Counted from the first letter of the stretch, positions 47,609 through 59,867 are shown. The stretch: 64,000 nucleotides of DNA from Leptodontidium sp. MPI-SDFR-AT-0119 (GCA_020726505.1 JAHLEZ010000003.1:682001-746000), one strand, 5' to 3'. The notes: generated from the letters alone by a model not told the origin. Program-made: numbers and translations.

Positions 47609-49460
47609 TCATGCAGCCCCCCTATCTCTAGAGCGCAACTCCCTCCCTCCTCCTCCTCCACCACCACCGCCTCCAAAACCACCATCGAAGAAATCATCCA
47701 TGCCGCCACTCGAGCCCATGCCCATGCCCATACCGTTGCGCTTGGTGGCCTTGATCTCCAGATCGGCGCCGTGGATGTTCATGTGCTGGATGCGGCGGCG
47801 GGCTTCGCGCTCGTACTCATTGGCCGTCTTGAGGGTTGAGCTCTGGAGAGACGAGCGGGGTGCGGAGGGTACGGATGTGAGGAGCTGTTTGTCATATTAT
47901 TAGCCCAAATCCCTTTTCCTAATCTCTCAAAGAATCTCTCCAAGTCTTTCGTCATTCTGAGATGAAATGTGGATACTTACTCTATTCTGCGTATCGATTC
48001 GTGCATCAAGTTCCTTGCGGGTGATCATAGCAGCGAGTTCCTTATCAATAGTCTTTCCAGGCGCGGCGAAAGCTTGGTTCAGACTATCGAGAGTCACGCA
48101 CGAGAAGGGGATGAAGTACTGCACGATACTTTTGCTGCGAACAAGCTGGTAGATATCATCAACATGTCTCTGGAGATGGATATCCAAGCAGTAATCCGTC
48201 CGGTAGGCCTCGAGGACGCTCAGACAGGCCGAATAGCGACTGTTGACAAAGAAGGAGATGGCGCGGCGGATGTGAGGTTCCAGCTCGAGGTACGTTCGGA
48301 AGTTGGAGTTTTCTAGGACCTTGCTCTGGAGTTCGTTGCGGTCCATGGTTGCGAGAGCGCAGAGGCCGCCGTAGATGGCGATGTCATTCGGGCTGATGAT
48401 CGTGTTGCAGCTGAGACCCATGCCGGCATCTGCTCCTAGGAACTGCATGGCTGCGGAGTGGTAATCTCCATCGTCCATCCGGGCCAGTCCTTCAGCAGCG
48501 CAGAGGTATGGCTGGAGTGCCTTATCCTCGTCGGAAACGCTCAAGGAGTTCTTGATCTTCTGTACGTTGGACGAGACAACGATCCAGTTCTTTTGCTCGA
48601 TACCGACTTCGATGAGGTGTCGACTGACATCGATGATGTGCTTGTTCATACTGACGTCCTGCCTCATACGACTATATGCATCGAAAGCCTTCGCGAGATC
48701 CCCAATAGCCTGATAATGTCTTCCCAGATCCTCATTTCCCATCTACCAAAAAGAGAAAAAAGTCAGCACAGCAATCCCCAATACATCCCATATAAACCCC
48801 CAATGCAAACCCCCCGTACAAACGAGGAATCAAAAATAAAGGTACAGGTATAGCAAAGCAAAACATACCCGAATGCTCTCCTTAATAAGATTATTCTTAT
48901 ACCCCTTCAACTCGGCCTCAAGGCGCTGACTCTCCGCCTGATTCTGACGCTCCGTCCTCTCCATCCACGACAAGTCTCTCTGGGCTTCACTCTCATCGGG
49001 TCCGATGGTCTCGAGGTGATTCTGCGCCTCCAAGTACCTCTTGATATCCTTGCCCTGCTTTGCCTCTCGGACTGCGAGCTTGAGAGCTTCGACGCCTAGG
49101 GCGGACGAGCAGACGCCGATGAGGAGGAGCCGCTCGAGTCGTGTTCGACCTATTCCATTCCAACAATCCCTAGTCAGCAATAATTCCTTCTCCTCCTTCT
49201 TCCTCATTATTCTTTGCCAAAAGCACCATTCCACCCCAAACAACAAAGAAATAAATTCTCACCTTTATAATTCGCCAAATAAGACTCCAGATCAAACTTA
49301 GGTTGTTCTAGCAGTAGTAGCAGCTGATTAGAATTGGACTCGCAAGCAAGCAGGTGGGGGCTTTGATTTAATCCATACCATGCACGACGATATTCTTTTT
49401 CGCGCGGCTCTGCGTGGGAGAAGCTGGTGCTTGCTGATGCGGACTGTTTAGGCTGTACAT
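47609..49460 (-). CDS. csn1: COP9 signalosome subunit 1
   Basis: CSN1 (GPS1; CsnA in Aspergillus) is a PCI-domain scaffold subunit of the COP9 signalosome, which removes Nedd8 from cullins. It thereby controls light response, development and secondary metabolism in filamentous fungi. Five exons (49460-49379, 49307-49263, 49149-48869, 48742-47981, 47884-47609) give 481 residues. Key segments are QPKFDLESYLANYKGRTRLE (exons 2-3), LGVEALKLAVREAKQGKD, and MGNEDLGRHYQAIGDLAKAF at the start of exon 4, typical of the TPR-like Rpn7 domain. The PCI domain follows (VQYFIPFSCVTLDSLNQAF, KELDARIDTQNR). The C-terminus ends in Gly-Met-rich sequence with a run of about ten Gly before RELRSRDRGAA. The start gives MYSLNSPHQQ; a longer in-frame reading upstream contains an Asn run but joins less well. 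A GTT/CAA microsatellite lies in the leader. Confidence 0.92.
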
Positions 49461-49497
49461 CTTGGGCGAAAGCGTTGCGGTGGGGAGGGGAGGTGGT

Positions 49498-49520
49498 GAT
49501 GTTGTTGTTGTTGTTGTTGA
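49498..49520 (-). repeat. CAA/GTT trinucleotide microsatellite in csn1 leader
   Basis: Six tandem GTT units on the plus strand, about 40 nt upstream of the chosen csn1 ATG, so they should lie in the 5' UTR or core promoter. Confidence 0.8.
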
Positions 49521-50018
49521 AATCGTGGGGTTGGAGCTCTGGAGCTACAGGTCGTCCGGATTGCAGCCTTGGAGGCAGGTGGCGCTAAAATACTGTGGTG
49601 CCAAGACTCCACGCGACTTTCTTCAGCCTTCTCCAACCAAAGAGGTGAGTGACCACGAAAAACGATACTTGCTTCGGACTCGCATCAATGTACTTATTAT
49701 ACAGTAGATTCACTTTCTCAAAATAACGCAGTGACTCAATTCCATGAGGGATGTCAAGTCTATTAACAATCATACCTAAGTACATATCGTACGCCTTAGC
49801 CATCAACATCAAAGTTCCAGCCAGATTTCAAGCCTCGTTCGCATTGCAGCAGAACAACAAGAAAAGAATACACTCGCACATCTAGCATTACTATATACAT
49901 CATAAAGTCGTGGTCGCATTTCAAAGTAAGACAAAAAAACCTTCCCCAATCAATCCAAGCCCATAAGCGCCTGCCTGTCTCCGTCTCAGTCTTTGGTATA
50001 TTCCTCCTGCCAACGAAA

Positions 50019-53000
50019 CTATCGGTATCTCTGATCCGTCATCATGTTACTCCAATCCTCGCCATCGCCAGAAAAGATACCGTCGAAATTCATGTCTTCG
50101 TTTGGCACCACGCCAGCGTGATAATTCATTTCTTGCCCCCCTCCTCCAGCACCATCTCCACCCATCATATTCCCAGGGCCCATTGGACCCTGCAGATCGT
50201 AATGCGTCTGCGTTTGTGATAGGTACGGTGGCAAGGGGCCGAAGAGCTGACCCTGGAGATCGTCGTATTCTTGTCCAGGGCCGCCGTTGGGAAGGTATAT
50301 CGTGGGGATCTGGGAATTGCTCACCATAACGTTCTCCTGCTTGATGTTGTCGAACTCCATCATGGGATGGTTGGGGTAGGCAAAGGGGTCATTGGATGGG
50401 AACATCATTGCGCCGAGGTCTGGAACGCCGTTGTTGACTCCGAATTGGGGTGGGAGTGGGTAGTGCGGTTGCATGCTGCCGGTCGAACTGGAATCGGGGG
50501 TGCCGATTGGAGACATGTCTGTGGATGGAGACATGAACTCGTGGTAGCTGTGCCTGAGATTTGGGTTCGACTGGAAGCGGTTACTGTCCAGGGAGGTTCT
50601 TGGGTAATTGGTATTCTGAGCAGAAGTGGCTTGCATAGGGAATGTCGTTGCTCTTGAAATGCCCATTACTGGCTCCGGAGGGTCTCGAGACAGATGCACG
50701 TTGCGTAATCCGGTTGGGTTTGGCAAAGGAGCAGGTGCTGAGCGCTTTTTCTTTTGTATATTGGCGGCCATGGAACGTCCCTCCTTTAGTCTCTCCGGTA
50801 ATTGCTCAAATAGTCCCTATCATTCGTTAATTAGACAATTCATCCATCAGTTGAAAGAACAAACTCACCCTTAATGCCATTGAACATCTATCAGCTGCTT
50901 GGCTCCTCTTGGCAAGGCCATTCAGAGCATCTTTTCCATTATTCGCATCCGCAAGAATCTCTGCAGACCCTGCCTTGTCAGGATTCTCGAGAACGAAGTA
51001 TACAAGGGATAGAATCGCGAAAAACGTAGTATACATCTATGAACATTAGTATTTGATCTTGCGTGAAATGTTGAGGAATAAGTGCAGGGTTGAATGGAGT
51101 TCTACTACAACGAGTAGGAAGGGTACTAACCGTAAACCAATAGGCACCAACCAGCAGGCCTCTCTTCTTCATCTCGGCGGTGATATGAACAATGTTCCGT
51201 GAGACACTAACACAAGCAGCGGCACATGCGTATGATCTTTCGTCAATGGTCCTGCCAGCACAGCCCTTTTCTGACACGTAGTGAAGGAATGGTCGATACA
51301 GCATCATCTGAACGTGGGCATAAGACAATCGTAAAAGCTGCTGCACACTGTATGAAGTTGTCAGTATAAAATTTACAGTCACGAAAGGGTTCAGAAGCTT
51401 ACCGGAGCACTTCTGGGGAACCCTCTCCTCCTGGCCGCAGGGCCATGGGCAGCTTGTCCAACCATCCAGCGAGATCACGCTCAATTTCTCTAATTTTGGC
51501 ATGACTGATGACATAGGAAGACTTTGTGCTTCCTTGCAAAGACTGTTCCAGGCCTTTGGTTGGGTAGATGTACTTGATGACCTTTGCCAAGGTAGACATC
51601 AATCGTGTATGTGCGTTGGAAGCCGCAAACAGTAGTGATGTCTTCCCTGGCGGCATCGCAATAACGCTATCTTTGGTGATGTATTCGTCATCAATCTCAA
51701 TGGGTAGCTCTTGATCAATATCATCATAACTTAACATCTGAGGGAATCCTAACAATGCCGAAACGTATGTATCCATTTTCCGGATGACCCAGAAGACTCT
51801 TCGCCTCGTCTCACGCTCAATGGGGTTGAAATTGCCTGCGAGACTTCGGTGGATCCCCATGCGCAACCCGGATCTCAATGCAACTCCAATGTACGAGTAG
51901 CAGGTACTTAAGTTTGATGATGATTGGAGGAAGAGAGTCATGAAGATAACGGCCTGTAATGAAGTGATATCCCGGCAATCCGTGATGTCGATCATATTCC
52001 TGGCAGCTCGGAAATACTTCAATCTGAAGATGCAGTTAGTTTCCGATGGGAGAGTAGCGAGAGAGACAAAGTGAAACCTGGCTTTCCGCATTGCCGCAAA
52101 CCCAATGTCCTTTAGCAGATCCATACTTATCTTCACCCAAACCCCATGGCATTTCTTAAGAAACCGCGAATTTTGACAACGTAAAGAAAGCAACGCACCC
52201 TTCATCAATTCCAGACATGTAAGTATGCTGTTCTGCTTCATTTGGATCTTGGCCTGGTTCAGTGTGAAACATACATCCAAGGGCAAGGACCGTGTATAGG
52301 AGTGGCAAAAATCGGTTCTCAGCATCCTCAAAGTTCTCTGGGGCAACATCGTACATTCTGTCAAACATTTCATAGAAACTCGGCTGATGAACAAAGCGTA
52401 GCAGGGCACATGCGCTGTTGAGCGAGTCTTCACATAATGCCCTTGCAGTCTTCCGGCTTGGAAGATCTATCGTGTTGGCCAGACCACTCTCCATGGGACT
52501 GTCAGTCATCGACCGAGGCGATTCAAAATTGGGAATACCACTTGGCCGAGGAATCCGGGGGAACAATGGGCCACTCTGTTCACTATTTCCTAGAAGGCCG
52601 CCAAACTGCTCGCGCATCCGTCGGACGAACACCGTCCCCGATGATCCACCGTGGAAATCCCAATGCCCACTTTCGTCCAGGTCGAGTTGTCCAGTCGATT
52701 CTATCATTGAGCGCAGCTGCGCATCGTGCTCTGACTCATCCGAGATATTTCCAGACTTTCCTATAGATTGTTTCCCGCCTTGACGCCGCTGCTGGATCAG
52801 CGTATCAATGTTCGGGTCGTTCAGGTCAACGTTCGGCAGGACGGATCTAAGTAATGTCTCTGCACGTTGCAGACGGGTCTCCAATGCTTCGATATATTGC
52901 GGCGCGGGGTTCCTACGTCTGTTTGAAGGTTGATCATATGTACAATCTGCCAAGACTTAGTCACGATAGGATGATGAGGCGATTGGTGATACATACCATA

Positions 53001-53374
53001 GCTATAGACAGTACAATGGGTGCAAGGCTGCTTCCCATCACATTTGATTTTCTGAGGCTGAGATTAGCGAATTGCCCAATACGATCCAACGCTACCTTTG
53101 GTGTATCCAGAATGGTATAATGTATGAGGGAAATATGTAAAGGCGCACATACCTTCCTCCTACACTCATCACAAGCACGAGTTACCCTCCGACGCTTCTG
53201 AAGAGGCGCCGTGTTGCGCATGGGTTGCGATGTAGGGTTGGGCGACGTCTGGTCTTGCGGCTGCCATTGCGCACTTGAGCTTGCGTCGTCATCTCCATCG
53301 AAGGGTTCGGGTGAGGACTGGGCACTGGTATTCGAAGGAGCTCCTGCTCTAGGTAGGGAGTTCTGGCCAAACAT
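50019..53374 (-). CDS. Zn2Cys6 transcription factor with fungal_trans domain
   Basis: Nuclear regulator of 942 residues from seven exons (53374-53153, 53051-52997, 52946-52199, 52023-51403, 51347-51131, 51036-50869, 50816-50019). The binuclear zinc cluster is split by intron 1 and complete after splicing: RACDECRRK|KIKCDGKQPCTHCTVYSY|DC, with spacing C-2-C-6-C-5-C-2-C-6-C at about residues 65-95. A linker and dimerisation helix follow (QYIEALETRLQRAETLLRS). The middle homology region contains FMTLFLQSSSNLSTCYSYIG, ALRSGLRMGIHRS and RETRRRVFWVIRKMDTY. The C-terminus is Pro/Gly/Met/Asn-rich and acidic (DMNFDGIFSGDGEDWSN), a likely activation domain. Size and motifs recall the XlnR/AraR-like sugar and cell-wall-polysaccharide regulators, but I cannot name an orthologue. 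Intron 3 could alternatively hold a small extra exon; the single-intron form gives the smoother family match. About 4.4 kb of upstream DNA has no gene. Confidence 0.85.
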
Positions 53375-54215
53375 GTCGTTGCCAGCGGTGGAGGAATGGA
53401 ATGGAGTTGAATTGAGGCAAACCCCAAGAAGAATCGATCGGTGTTGGGGTTCAAAGTAAGATGCGGATATAAAGTAGGCTGGTGCAGAAGCAAGCAAGCA
53501 AGTGTGGATCCGGCGATTGTTTTGAAGAAGACCGACCGAACGATCAAATCGATTACAAATTGAGCGATCCGGATTGGGAAGGAATGACTGTTGACACTGG
53601 GTCCCGAGCCGATGATGTGAGTGAGGTTGCTGACTTGCAGGCAACGATCAGTGGCAGACACTGGCAATCAGTCACTCACTCAATGGCAAAAGACGAGGGA
53701 ACAAGAGGCTTAAGAATGAAAGAGGAGGTAATAAACACGGAGTATCAATAATAGTTAAGCCCGACCCCACCTGGCGCAGGCTCTAGCTTGGATGGGATAG
53801 GATGGGATGGGGCGCTGTGCTGGGCTGGGAGGGGAGGGGAGGAGAGAGGGAGAGAGGCGAGAGGGGAGTCGACTCGAAAAGTTATGGAACGTGACGTCTT
53901 GATGGGCCTGTGCATGCAGCTCAGTGGCTGATGATACCGGGGGTCGGCGGTACCAAGTAATAAAAATGAAGGCCTGCCCTTGCCCTTGGGCCTTGACCCT
54001 GCGCCTTGCAAGTAGTGGATCGACCTACAAGTCCGTACTTTCGTACATGCTTCGGGAGGCTTCGAACTTTTGACGAGATCCGATCGTGGCATGGTATGGT
54101 GGGTGTGGCCCCGAGCGGATTGTTGCAGAACGGGTGAGCGAGGTACGAGAGGTAGTGCGTAGTGTGTATTTATTGCGTACTGGGTACGTATTGGATGTGG
54201 ATGCTGGGATGGGCT

Positions 54216-54246
54216 GGGTTGACTGGACTGGACTGGACTGGACTGG
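54216..54246 (+). repeat. GACTG pentanucleotide microsatellite
   Basis: Five tandem GACTG units (TTGACTGGACTGGACTGGAC and on) within the TF upstream region. Confidence 0.85.
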
Positions 54247-56692
54247 ATGGAATGGGGATCGCATTGGATTGGATTGCGTAGGATATCTTAGCATAACTGG
54301 GATTATTAGGTTCGGTCTACTCAAGATACACTTCGCGGGCATGGTTACTCATCCTAAGCCGCTCGTCATAATTGCCCTGTCCTCCCTGAAAGTGGCTGCT
54401 GTACCTCCGTAGGGGTTCATTCGGAAGGGTTTATAAATCTTGGCATGCAGGATGTGGCGTCCGCTACTGTTGCCCTACGGAGAGCAGGGAATGTTGAATT
54501 TCTTAAGTAAGGCTTGTGGATTTAATTCTTGCACTTCTATTCCACTTCTAGGCTTCTTACTACTAGGTAGGTACTACGGTATTAGTGGACAGACACCACT
54601 ACCGTTGCTTGAACGAGTCGTGTTGAGTCTTAGAAGGTATCTTGGATACTATTAGTCGTACTTACCAACCTAGAAGTACCCACTTGGTAGTCTAGAGCAG
54701 GTAAAGTAAGGTAATGTTAGTAGGTGAGTAAGATGACAGTAAGAATCGGAGCAGAGATACCCAGCCAAAGGCCGCAGAAATGAGAGAGGGAGATAATACT
54801 CGGACATACTCCGTACGTGCTGTAAACCCGGAGATATCATTGCAGTAGGAGGCCACGACGCTCTCATCATTCCGGGGAAACAGGAAGATCAGAGAATCAG
54901 CTCTTAGCCCAAGAAGTAATAGCACACCATACTATATCTACCAGGTAGATAGATAATAGCAACATTGGCAAAACGACGCAAACGTCCCCTCCAAGGCTGC
55001 GAGAGCGGGGCAAGTTGTGCAAAACTGTGCAGCCAAGACCGTGCAAACCCCTCCAAGGTGGCTCGGGGTGGCTCGGGGGTGGCTGCAAGAGACCGACGTC
55101 CGGGATCGGGTGAGTGATGATTCGGTGGGAGTGTCCACGTGATGCGGTGGCTGCAAATGCCATGGCTGGTTCATGGACCATGGGGAGGTCTAGGCTGAAG
55201 CGAGCCAGGCTTGGGAAGGCTTGGAATGGCTTCATGTCAGGAAGGTGGTAAGATAGGGAAACCTTGAAGGGTTCTCTGGGGCTTCTCTTCTTGAGTCTTG
55301 GCCAGCCAGTGGTCTTGGCTGTGTTGTGTTGTTGACCTGTGAAGCGAAGCGAAGCTGGTATTGGTACTTGGTTATCTTGGTATTGCATCTCCCTCTCAAC
55401 AGAAACATGACAAGGCATGGCATGGCAGAGCATGACATGACAATGACATGAATGAATTACATCCCCGTCAGAACATCAGTGGCGTGCTTTTGACTGATTC
55501 TGATTATCCATTTTCATGTCATCTTGCTCATTACTCTCTGCCTTCCTAGGTGGGTAGGTAGCGAGAGTAGGTAGGTAGGTGCCTTCAATCATTTGCCGTA
55601 CCCATCAAATTATCATTAGTCAAAGTCATGGCGATTCTGGATGATAGTGACTCTAGTGAGGAACTCCCCCCTGTCTACCGTCTCTCTGTACGGTAAGTTA
55701 ATATTTAAAAATGGTGCCAAGCTTTCCGACTTACTCCCGGGCCGGGTATATCGGAAGGCAAAAGTGGGGGAGTGATTGACTGTTGAAACGGGGCGTTCTA
55801 GAATGCGCGAAGAAGAAGCATCTCACCGTCACCTCACATGACGATAGATATCCTTGCAGTGAAGAAGCACTGATCCCAGCTAGTAAAGTACGGTAGGTAA
55901 GGCGCACGCACACACAGCCTCCCAGGCCAGTCCAGCAGAAGCCCATCCAGCATCCAGCACAGCCTCTTTCCCCAGGAAAATCGCAGCACAGCCATGATAA
56001 TGGATACAAATGCGATGCGACGCGATGCGATAGATGGATGATGACATGCAGCAGATCAGATCAGATCAGATTAGATTCCCATGCGAGCGGCACTGTACTG
56101 TACGGTTCGAGATAGAGTTATTTTTGATCGAGATGTCCAGGCCAGGGGCCGAGGAGAGGTACCTTGGAGTGACCCCCTGGCTGGGTGCACTGGGCCTCAA
56201 ATCCCACCCTTACACACCTTATCTCGAGGCACCTGCAGTCGTCAGCTCTCTCTGGCTCTCAGAGAGAAACCCACCAAGTCAGCTAATTAATGTACTTGCT
56301 CAGGGTAGACGCACCTTCCGGAATTCCTGCTGCGTCTATTGTATGTTCTCAAAAGCATTCAAGGGCCTTGATTCCCATACAGAGACTGCCTTACCTGCCT
56401 GCCTGCCTACCGTACCGATGTTTCCCTCGTTCTTGGTGAGCCAGAAGGGCTTCTGGCTCTTCACACGCGGCAGGCCATTCTCTTCGCTTCCAGCATTGTT
56501 GCTCGGATTGGAAAACCCAGCAAACATTTTTTCACCGGGTATCCACTCCACTACCTTACCTGCCTATCCAGGTACATCACCTCCACGTCGTTTTCTAAGA
56601 TACGGTAAGTACCTGGATACCTTCACCGCAAGCAAGCATGTGCTCTCTCACACAATCCATCCATCCTCTCGTTGCATTTCTCGTCGGCTTGT

Positions 56693-56730
56693 CCTCTCCT
56701 CTCCTCTCCTTTCCTTTCCTTTCCTTTCTC
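56693..56730 (+). repeat. CTCTC to CTTTC compound pyrimidine microsatellite
   Basis: Tandem CTCTC units pass directly into tandem CTTTC units, an all-pyrimidine strand of nearly 40 nt that could form non-B DNA. Confidence 0.8.
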
Positions 56731-57740
56731 CTCCCTCCCAACATCACCTATCTTTCAAACCCCCACAACCATCAATCCTCCGCCTGACCTTATATATCAA
56801 CGCCTCCCCAATGTCGTCAACCACCCGAGCAATCACGACATAGGTGCATAAACCTATAAAGACCCTCAGATAGGGCTGTTGTTCAACCCACCCCCAGATA
56901 TGGCACCCCCCAAACCCGCGGGATTGCTTCTGTGAAGCTCGAAACTTCGTTGTCAGAGCCAAAGCATCCCAACGAATGAGCCAGGAGTCGCACGAGAAAT
57001 CAGTCACAGCAGCTTCATCGTGCGCCGTACAACCAATCAAGCAACCCACGCTGTGGCGGCTGGATTGTCAGTCGAATGGAAACCTTGGAGGGGGGAGGCG
57101 TGCGGGTGGGGCTTGCATACTTGGGGAGCGAATGAGGCTACGAAATTCGATCCTTCTGACGTACGAAGCTCCTCTATCACATTTTCCTCCCTCGCCTCAA
57201 CTCAACAATCGCTGTTGATGTTACGGCATCGGTATGAAATCCTTGCCAGGTAGGTAGGACATGGCCAGCCACATAGTCAGCATACCTACGAGTATGTATG
57301 TACTCCAAGTAAGGTACAGGATCAGAATCTGCTGGCACGGCAAGCCAACATCTATTCATGTGCCCGCCAGCGCCAGTGCCAGGGCAATTACTAGTTATAA
57401 CCGGGCCAGATGGACAAGTGTGCCTGCTTCCTTCCTTCCTTTCTATTAAAGTATTGCCACTCCGTTCCGGCTTTGTCCAGGCCATCAAATTCGTTTTTAC
57501 TAGTGCAGTAGCGTCCGCAAAGATCTACTCCCCTCCTTCCATACTTATCTACGTCTCTTCCTCCTTCCCCATCAAAGAACTTACAAGCTTCAAACTCTTT
57601 AATTCCTCGTTGAAGTAGCATCAACGAATATTAGGTTCATTGTCCTGAAAACGGCCAATTGATCTAGCGAAGGTCGAGCTGCTTGAGATACAGATTGCTC
57701 CCACGCCAACCCCCATCACTTGAGGATCAGACCAGACATC

Positions 57741-59309
57741 ATGTCTACCAAACCAATCTTTGTTGCCACCCACCCGCGGGCGTGCAGTACTGCGTTTGAA
57801 CGAGTCAGCTCTCTCTTCTCCAATTGACCTTTGGTTACGGCCATTGCTAACCATCTCATCTTCGTTCAATAGGTCTTTATGACTCGACAAGATACACTCA
57901 CATGTGTACACGAACCATTCGGAGACGCCTTCTACTTTGGACCCGAGAGGTTAAGCCCAAGATACGAGGACGATGAGAAAGCTCGTGAGGAGAGCGGGTT
58001 CGCGAATAGCACATTCAAAACTATATTCGAGAGAATCGAGAGAGAAGCCAAAGAGGTTCGATACAGCTCCTCCTATCCCAGGTCCTTTCACCCCCGAACT
58101 AGCACGTACACAAAAAGAAATTACCCTCAGGAGCATACGATCATACGCAAGCAAGTGCTGTTAATGCTCTTATATTAGCAATTCCTACTTATTAACGCAT
58201 GGAGGGTTCGGTTTTGGTTCCTTGAGAACCTCTTCAACAATATTACAAATTACCCATGACTACCATACCAAACCCTCTTTCTTTGGCCAGCCAACTGATT
58301 CCCTCATTGACCAACATTTTGCAATTGACTGCCATCAATTGACTGCCATCTCGTCGCGCGGAAACTCATCTCATGCAGGGCAAACGACTCTTCATCAAGG
58401 ATATCACTCACTACTTGGTACCACCTGAGGGGAAGTCGGCCACCATTGCTCCATCTCTCGTTGGACAGACGGTTAAGAAAGGCGTCGGTACAAACGGGGA
58501 GACAAACGGCGTAGCCAATGGCCATACCAATGGTACCAATGGCCACACTAACGGCATCAATGGACACACCAACGGTCACACCAAAACGCCTTACCCCTAC
58601 GACACAACTGCTGAGCGTGGAAATCCGACTGTTGTGCCGGCCGAGATCTTGAAGCAATTCCACTTCACTTTCCTCATCCGCCATCCACGTCACAGTATCC
58701 CATCCTACTTCCGCTGCACCATTCCACCATTGGATGAGATCACCGGTTTCTACAACTTCATGCCTGCTGAGGCTGGCTATGATGAACTTCGTCGTGTCTT
58801 TGATTTTCTTGTCAAGGAAAACCAAGTCGGCCCTGCTCTTGCTGGTAACCATGAAGCCGTGAGGAATGGAGAAGTCAGCATCACAGTTGTCGACGCAGAC
58901 GATCTCCTGGACAACCCACAAGGTATCATTGAAGCGTACTGCAAGGAAGTCGGTATTGACTACACCCCGGACATGTTGAATTGGGACACCGAGGATGACC
59001 ACAAGCGAGCTAAAGATGCCTTTGAGAAATGGAGAGGTTTCCACGAGGATGCCATTAATAGCACTTCTCTCAAGCCCAGAGATGCTGCCCATGTGAGTCT
59101 CGCGCTGCCTCGTACTACTGTTGCTTAATTTGAGGTTGAGGACGATGCTAATGCCATTTCCCAAGAAAAAGAAGACCAAGACCGTAGAAACAGAAGATAA
59201 GGAGTGGCGCGAGAAGTATGGCGTTGAGGGCGCCAAAGTCATCCGGGAGTGCGTTAAGGCGAATATTCCTGATTATGAGTATTTGAAGTCTTTCGCTATC
59301 AAGGTCTGA
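57741..59309 (+). CDS. P-loop sulfotransferase-like protein with Asn-Gly repeat insertion
   Basis: Protein of 367 residues from four exons (57741-57803, 57873-58055, 58379-59092, 59166-59309). The N-terminal phosphosulfate-binding-type loop is FVATHPRACSTAFERVF, created by joining exons 1 and 2. It is followed by HEPFGDAFYFGPERLSPRYE and KRLFIKDITHYLVPP. Exon 3 has the conserved FTFLIRHPRHSIPSYFRC, where Arg-His-Pro-Arg resembles the 3'-phosphate-binding segment of sulfotransferases, and DADDLLDNPQGIIEAYCKEVGI. These features match fungal proteins annotated as sulfotransferase family or P-loop proteins; PAPS-dependent activity is inferred. Between the first and second halves lies an insertion of about 25 residues made of NGHT, NGTNG and NGING units, absent from the expected core. 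Intron 2 is 323 nt, much longer than others here, with an unusual GTTCGA donor and a 14-bp tandem duplication before the acceptor. Confidence 0.75.
58322..58349 (+). repeat. 14-bp perfect tandem duplication near an intron acceptor
   Basis: CAATTGACTGCCAT occurs twice in direct succession (58322-58335 and 58336-58349), 29 nt before the CAG acceptor of intron 2 of the sulfotransferase-like gene. Confidence 0.9.
58494..58584 (+). repeat. coding minisatellite for Asn-Gly repeat
   Basis: Imperfect 12-bp units such as AATGGCCATACC and AACGGTCACACC encode repeated NGHT/NGTNGHT/NGINGHT peptide within exon 3 of the sulfotransferase-like gene. Third-position changes (AAT/AAC, GGC/GGT, CAT/CAC) vary between units while the peptide is kept. 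Confidence 0.85.
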
Positions 59310-59850
59310 GGCCGCTGTCGGATTAATGGACGACTTGATGGTTTGGACTTTCCACTTGTATGCGTTGGCTTGTAAATGCGTTATTTATTGTATTACTTCG
59401 ATGGAGGATGGGAGGGTGCTTTGAAACGGGAGACTTGGCAGTACTCCGTATGTGAGTTCAACTTGGGACTTTGAGAGATAAATCAGCCATTCGGTTGAGT
59501 GGGAAACAATAAGGGATGGCGATGCGATGAAATACCAAATACGATGACTCTTTGACGCATTCAATGTCGTTACCTAATATTTTTACCTACCTTTTTAAGG
59601 TTTGTCTCTTCATTCGTTTGGGTGACAAAAATGAAAATGCGCAGTTTATCCATATATACAGCACGGCACACATCTTCCACAGTCCGTTTGCCCATATCCA
59701 TATCCATATCTTACCCGGGTAATCTCCCCCTATTTATTTACAGGGTCAAATGAAATGCAGGTAGAACTGCGCTATGCCATGGCATACATGAACATGAATG
59801 GCTTTGTTATTATCATTCCAGCCTGCGGTTGTTGAGCGGTAAGCAGTTCT
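59310..59850. other. intergenic, 3' flank of sulfotransferase-like gene
   Basis: 540 nt with no supported gene. It includes a TACTCCGTATG motif near 59452 and three tandem CATATC units near 59690-59710. The PiggyBac-like element begins at its right end. Confidence 0.5.
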
Positions 59851-59867
59851 TATCCCCTTAACTGCCA
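59851..59867 (+). repeat. left terminal inverted repeat, 17 bp
   Basis: TATCCCCTTAACTGCCA. Its exact reverse complement ends the element at 61788-61804. Contains TTAA at 59858-59861. Confidence 0.85.

Larger units (their letters stand above)
53375..57740. promoter_or_regulatory. 4.4-kb gene-free region, TF upstream DNA with simple repeats
   Basis: No supported gene. The longest frame (56034-56843, +) is built from C/T-rich low-complexity sequence, and its opposite strand is also partly open. The region is dense in short repeats: purine runs at 53820-53865, GACTG units at about 54216-54246, GATCA units near 56050, and CTCTC/CTTTC tracts at 56693-56730. TAGGTAGGT or its complement occurs at about 54565, 55555-55585, 56400, 57250. 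Motifs of the type TACTCCGTA occur near 54803. Long, structured upstream DNA is common for developmental and nutritional regulators, so a complex promoter or non-coding transcript is possible. Confidence 0.4.

Noticed and set aside
53182..53667. 161-codon frame overlapping the transcription factor leader
   Set aside because: Different frame from the zinc-cluster exon and no independent support.
54897..55433. 178-codon open frame on the minus strand
   Set aside because: Pro/His-rich biased sequence with another frame of similar length overlapping it; no recognisable features.
56034..56843. 269-codon open frame on the plus strand
   Set aside because: Composition is Ser/Pro/Leu-rich low complexity from C/T repeats, with no domain, no signal and no homologue I recognise.
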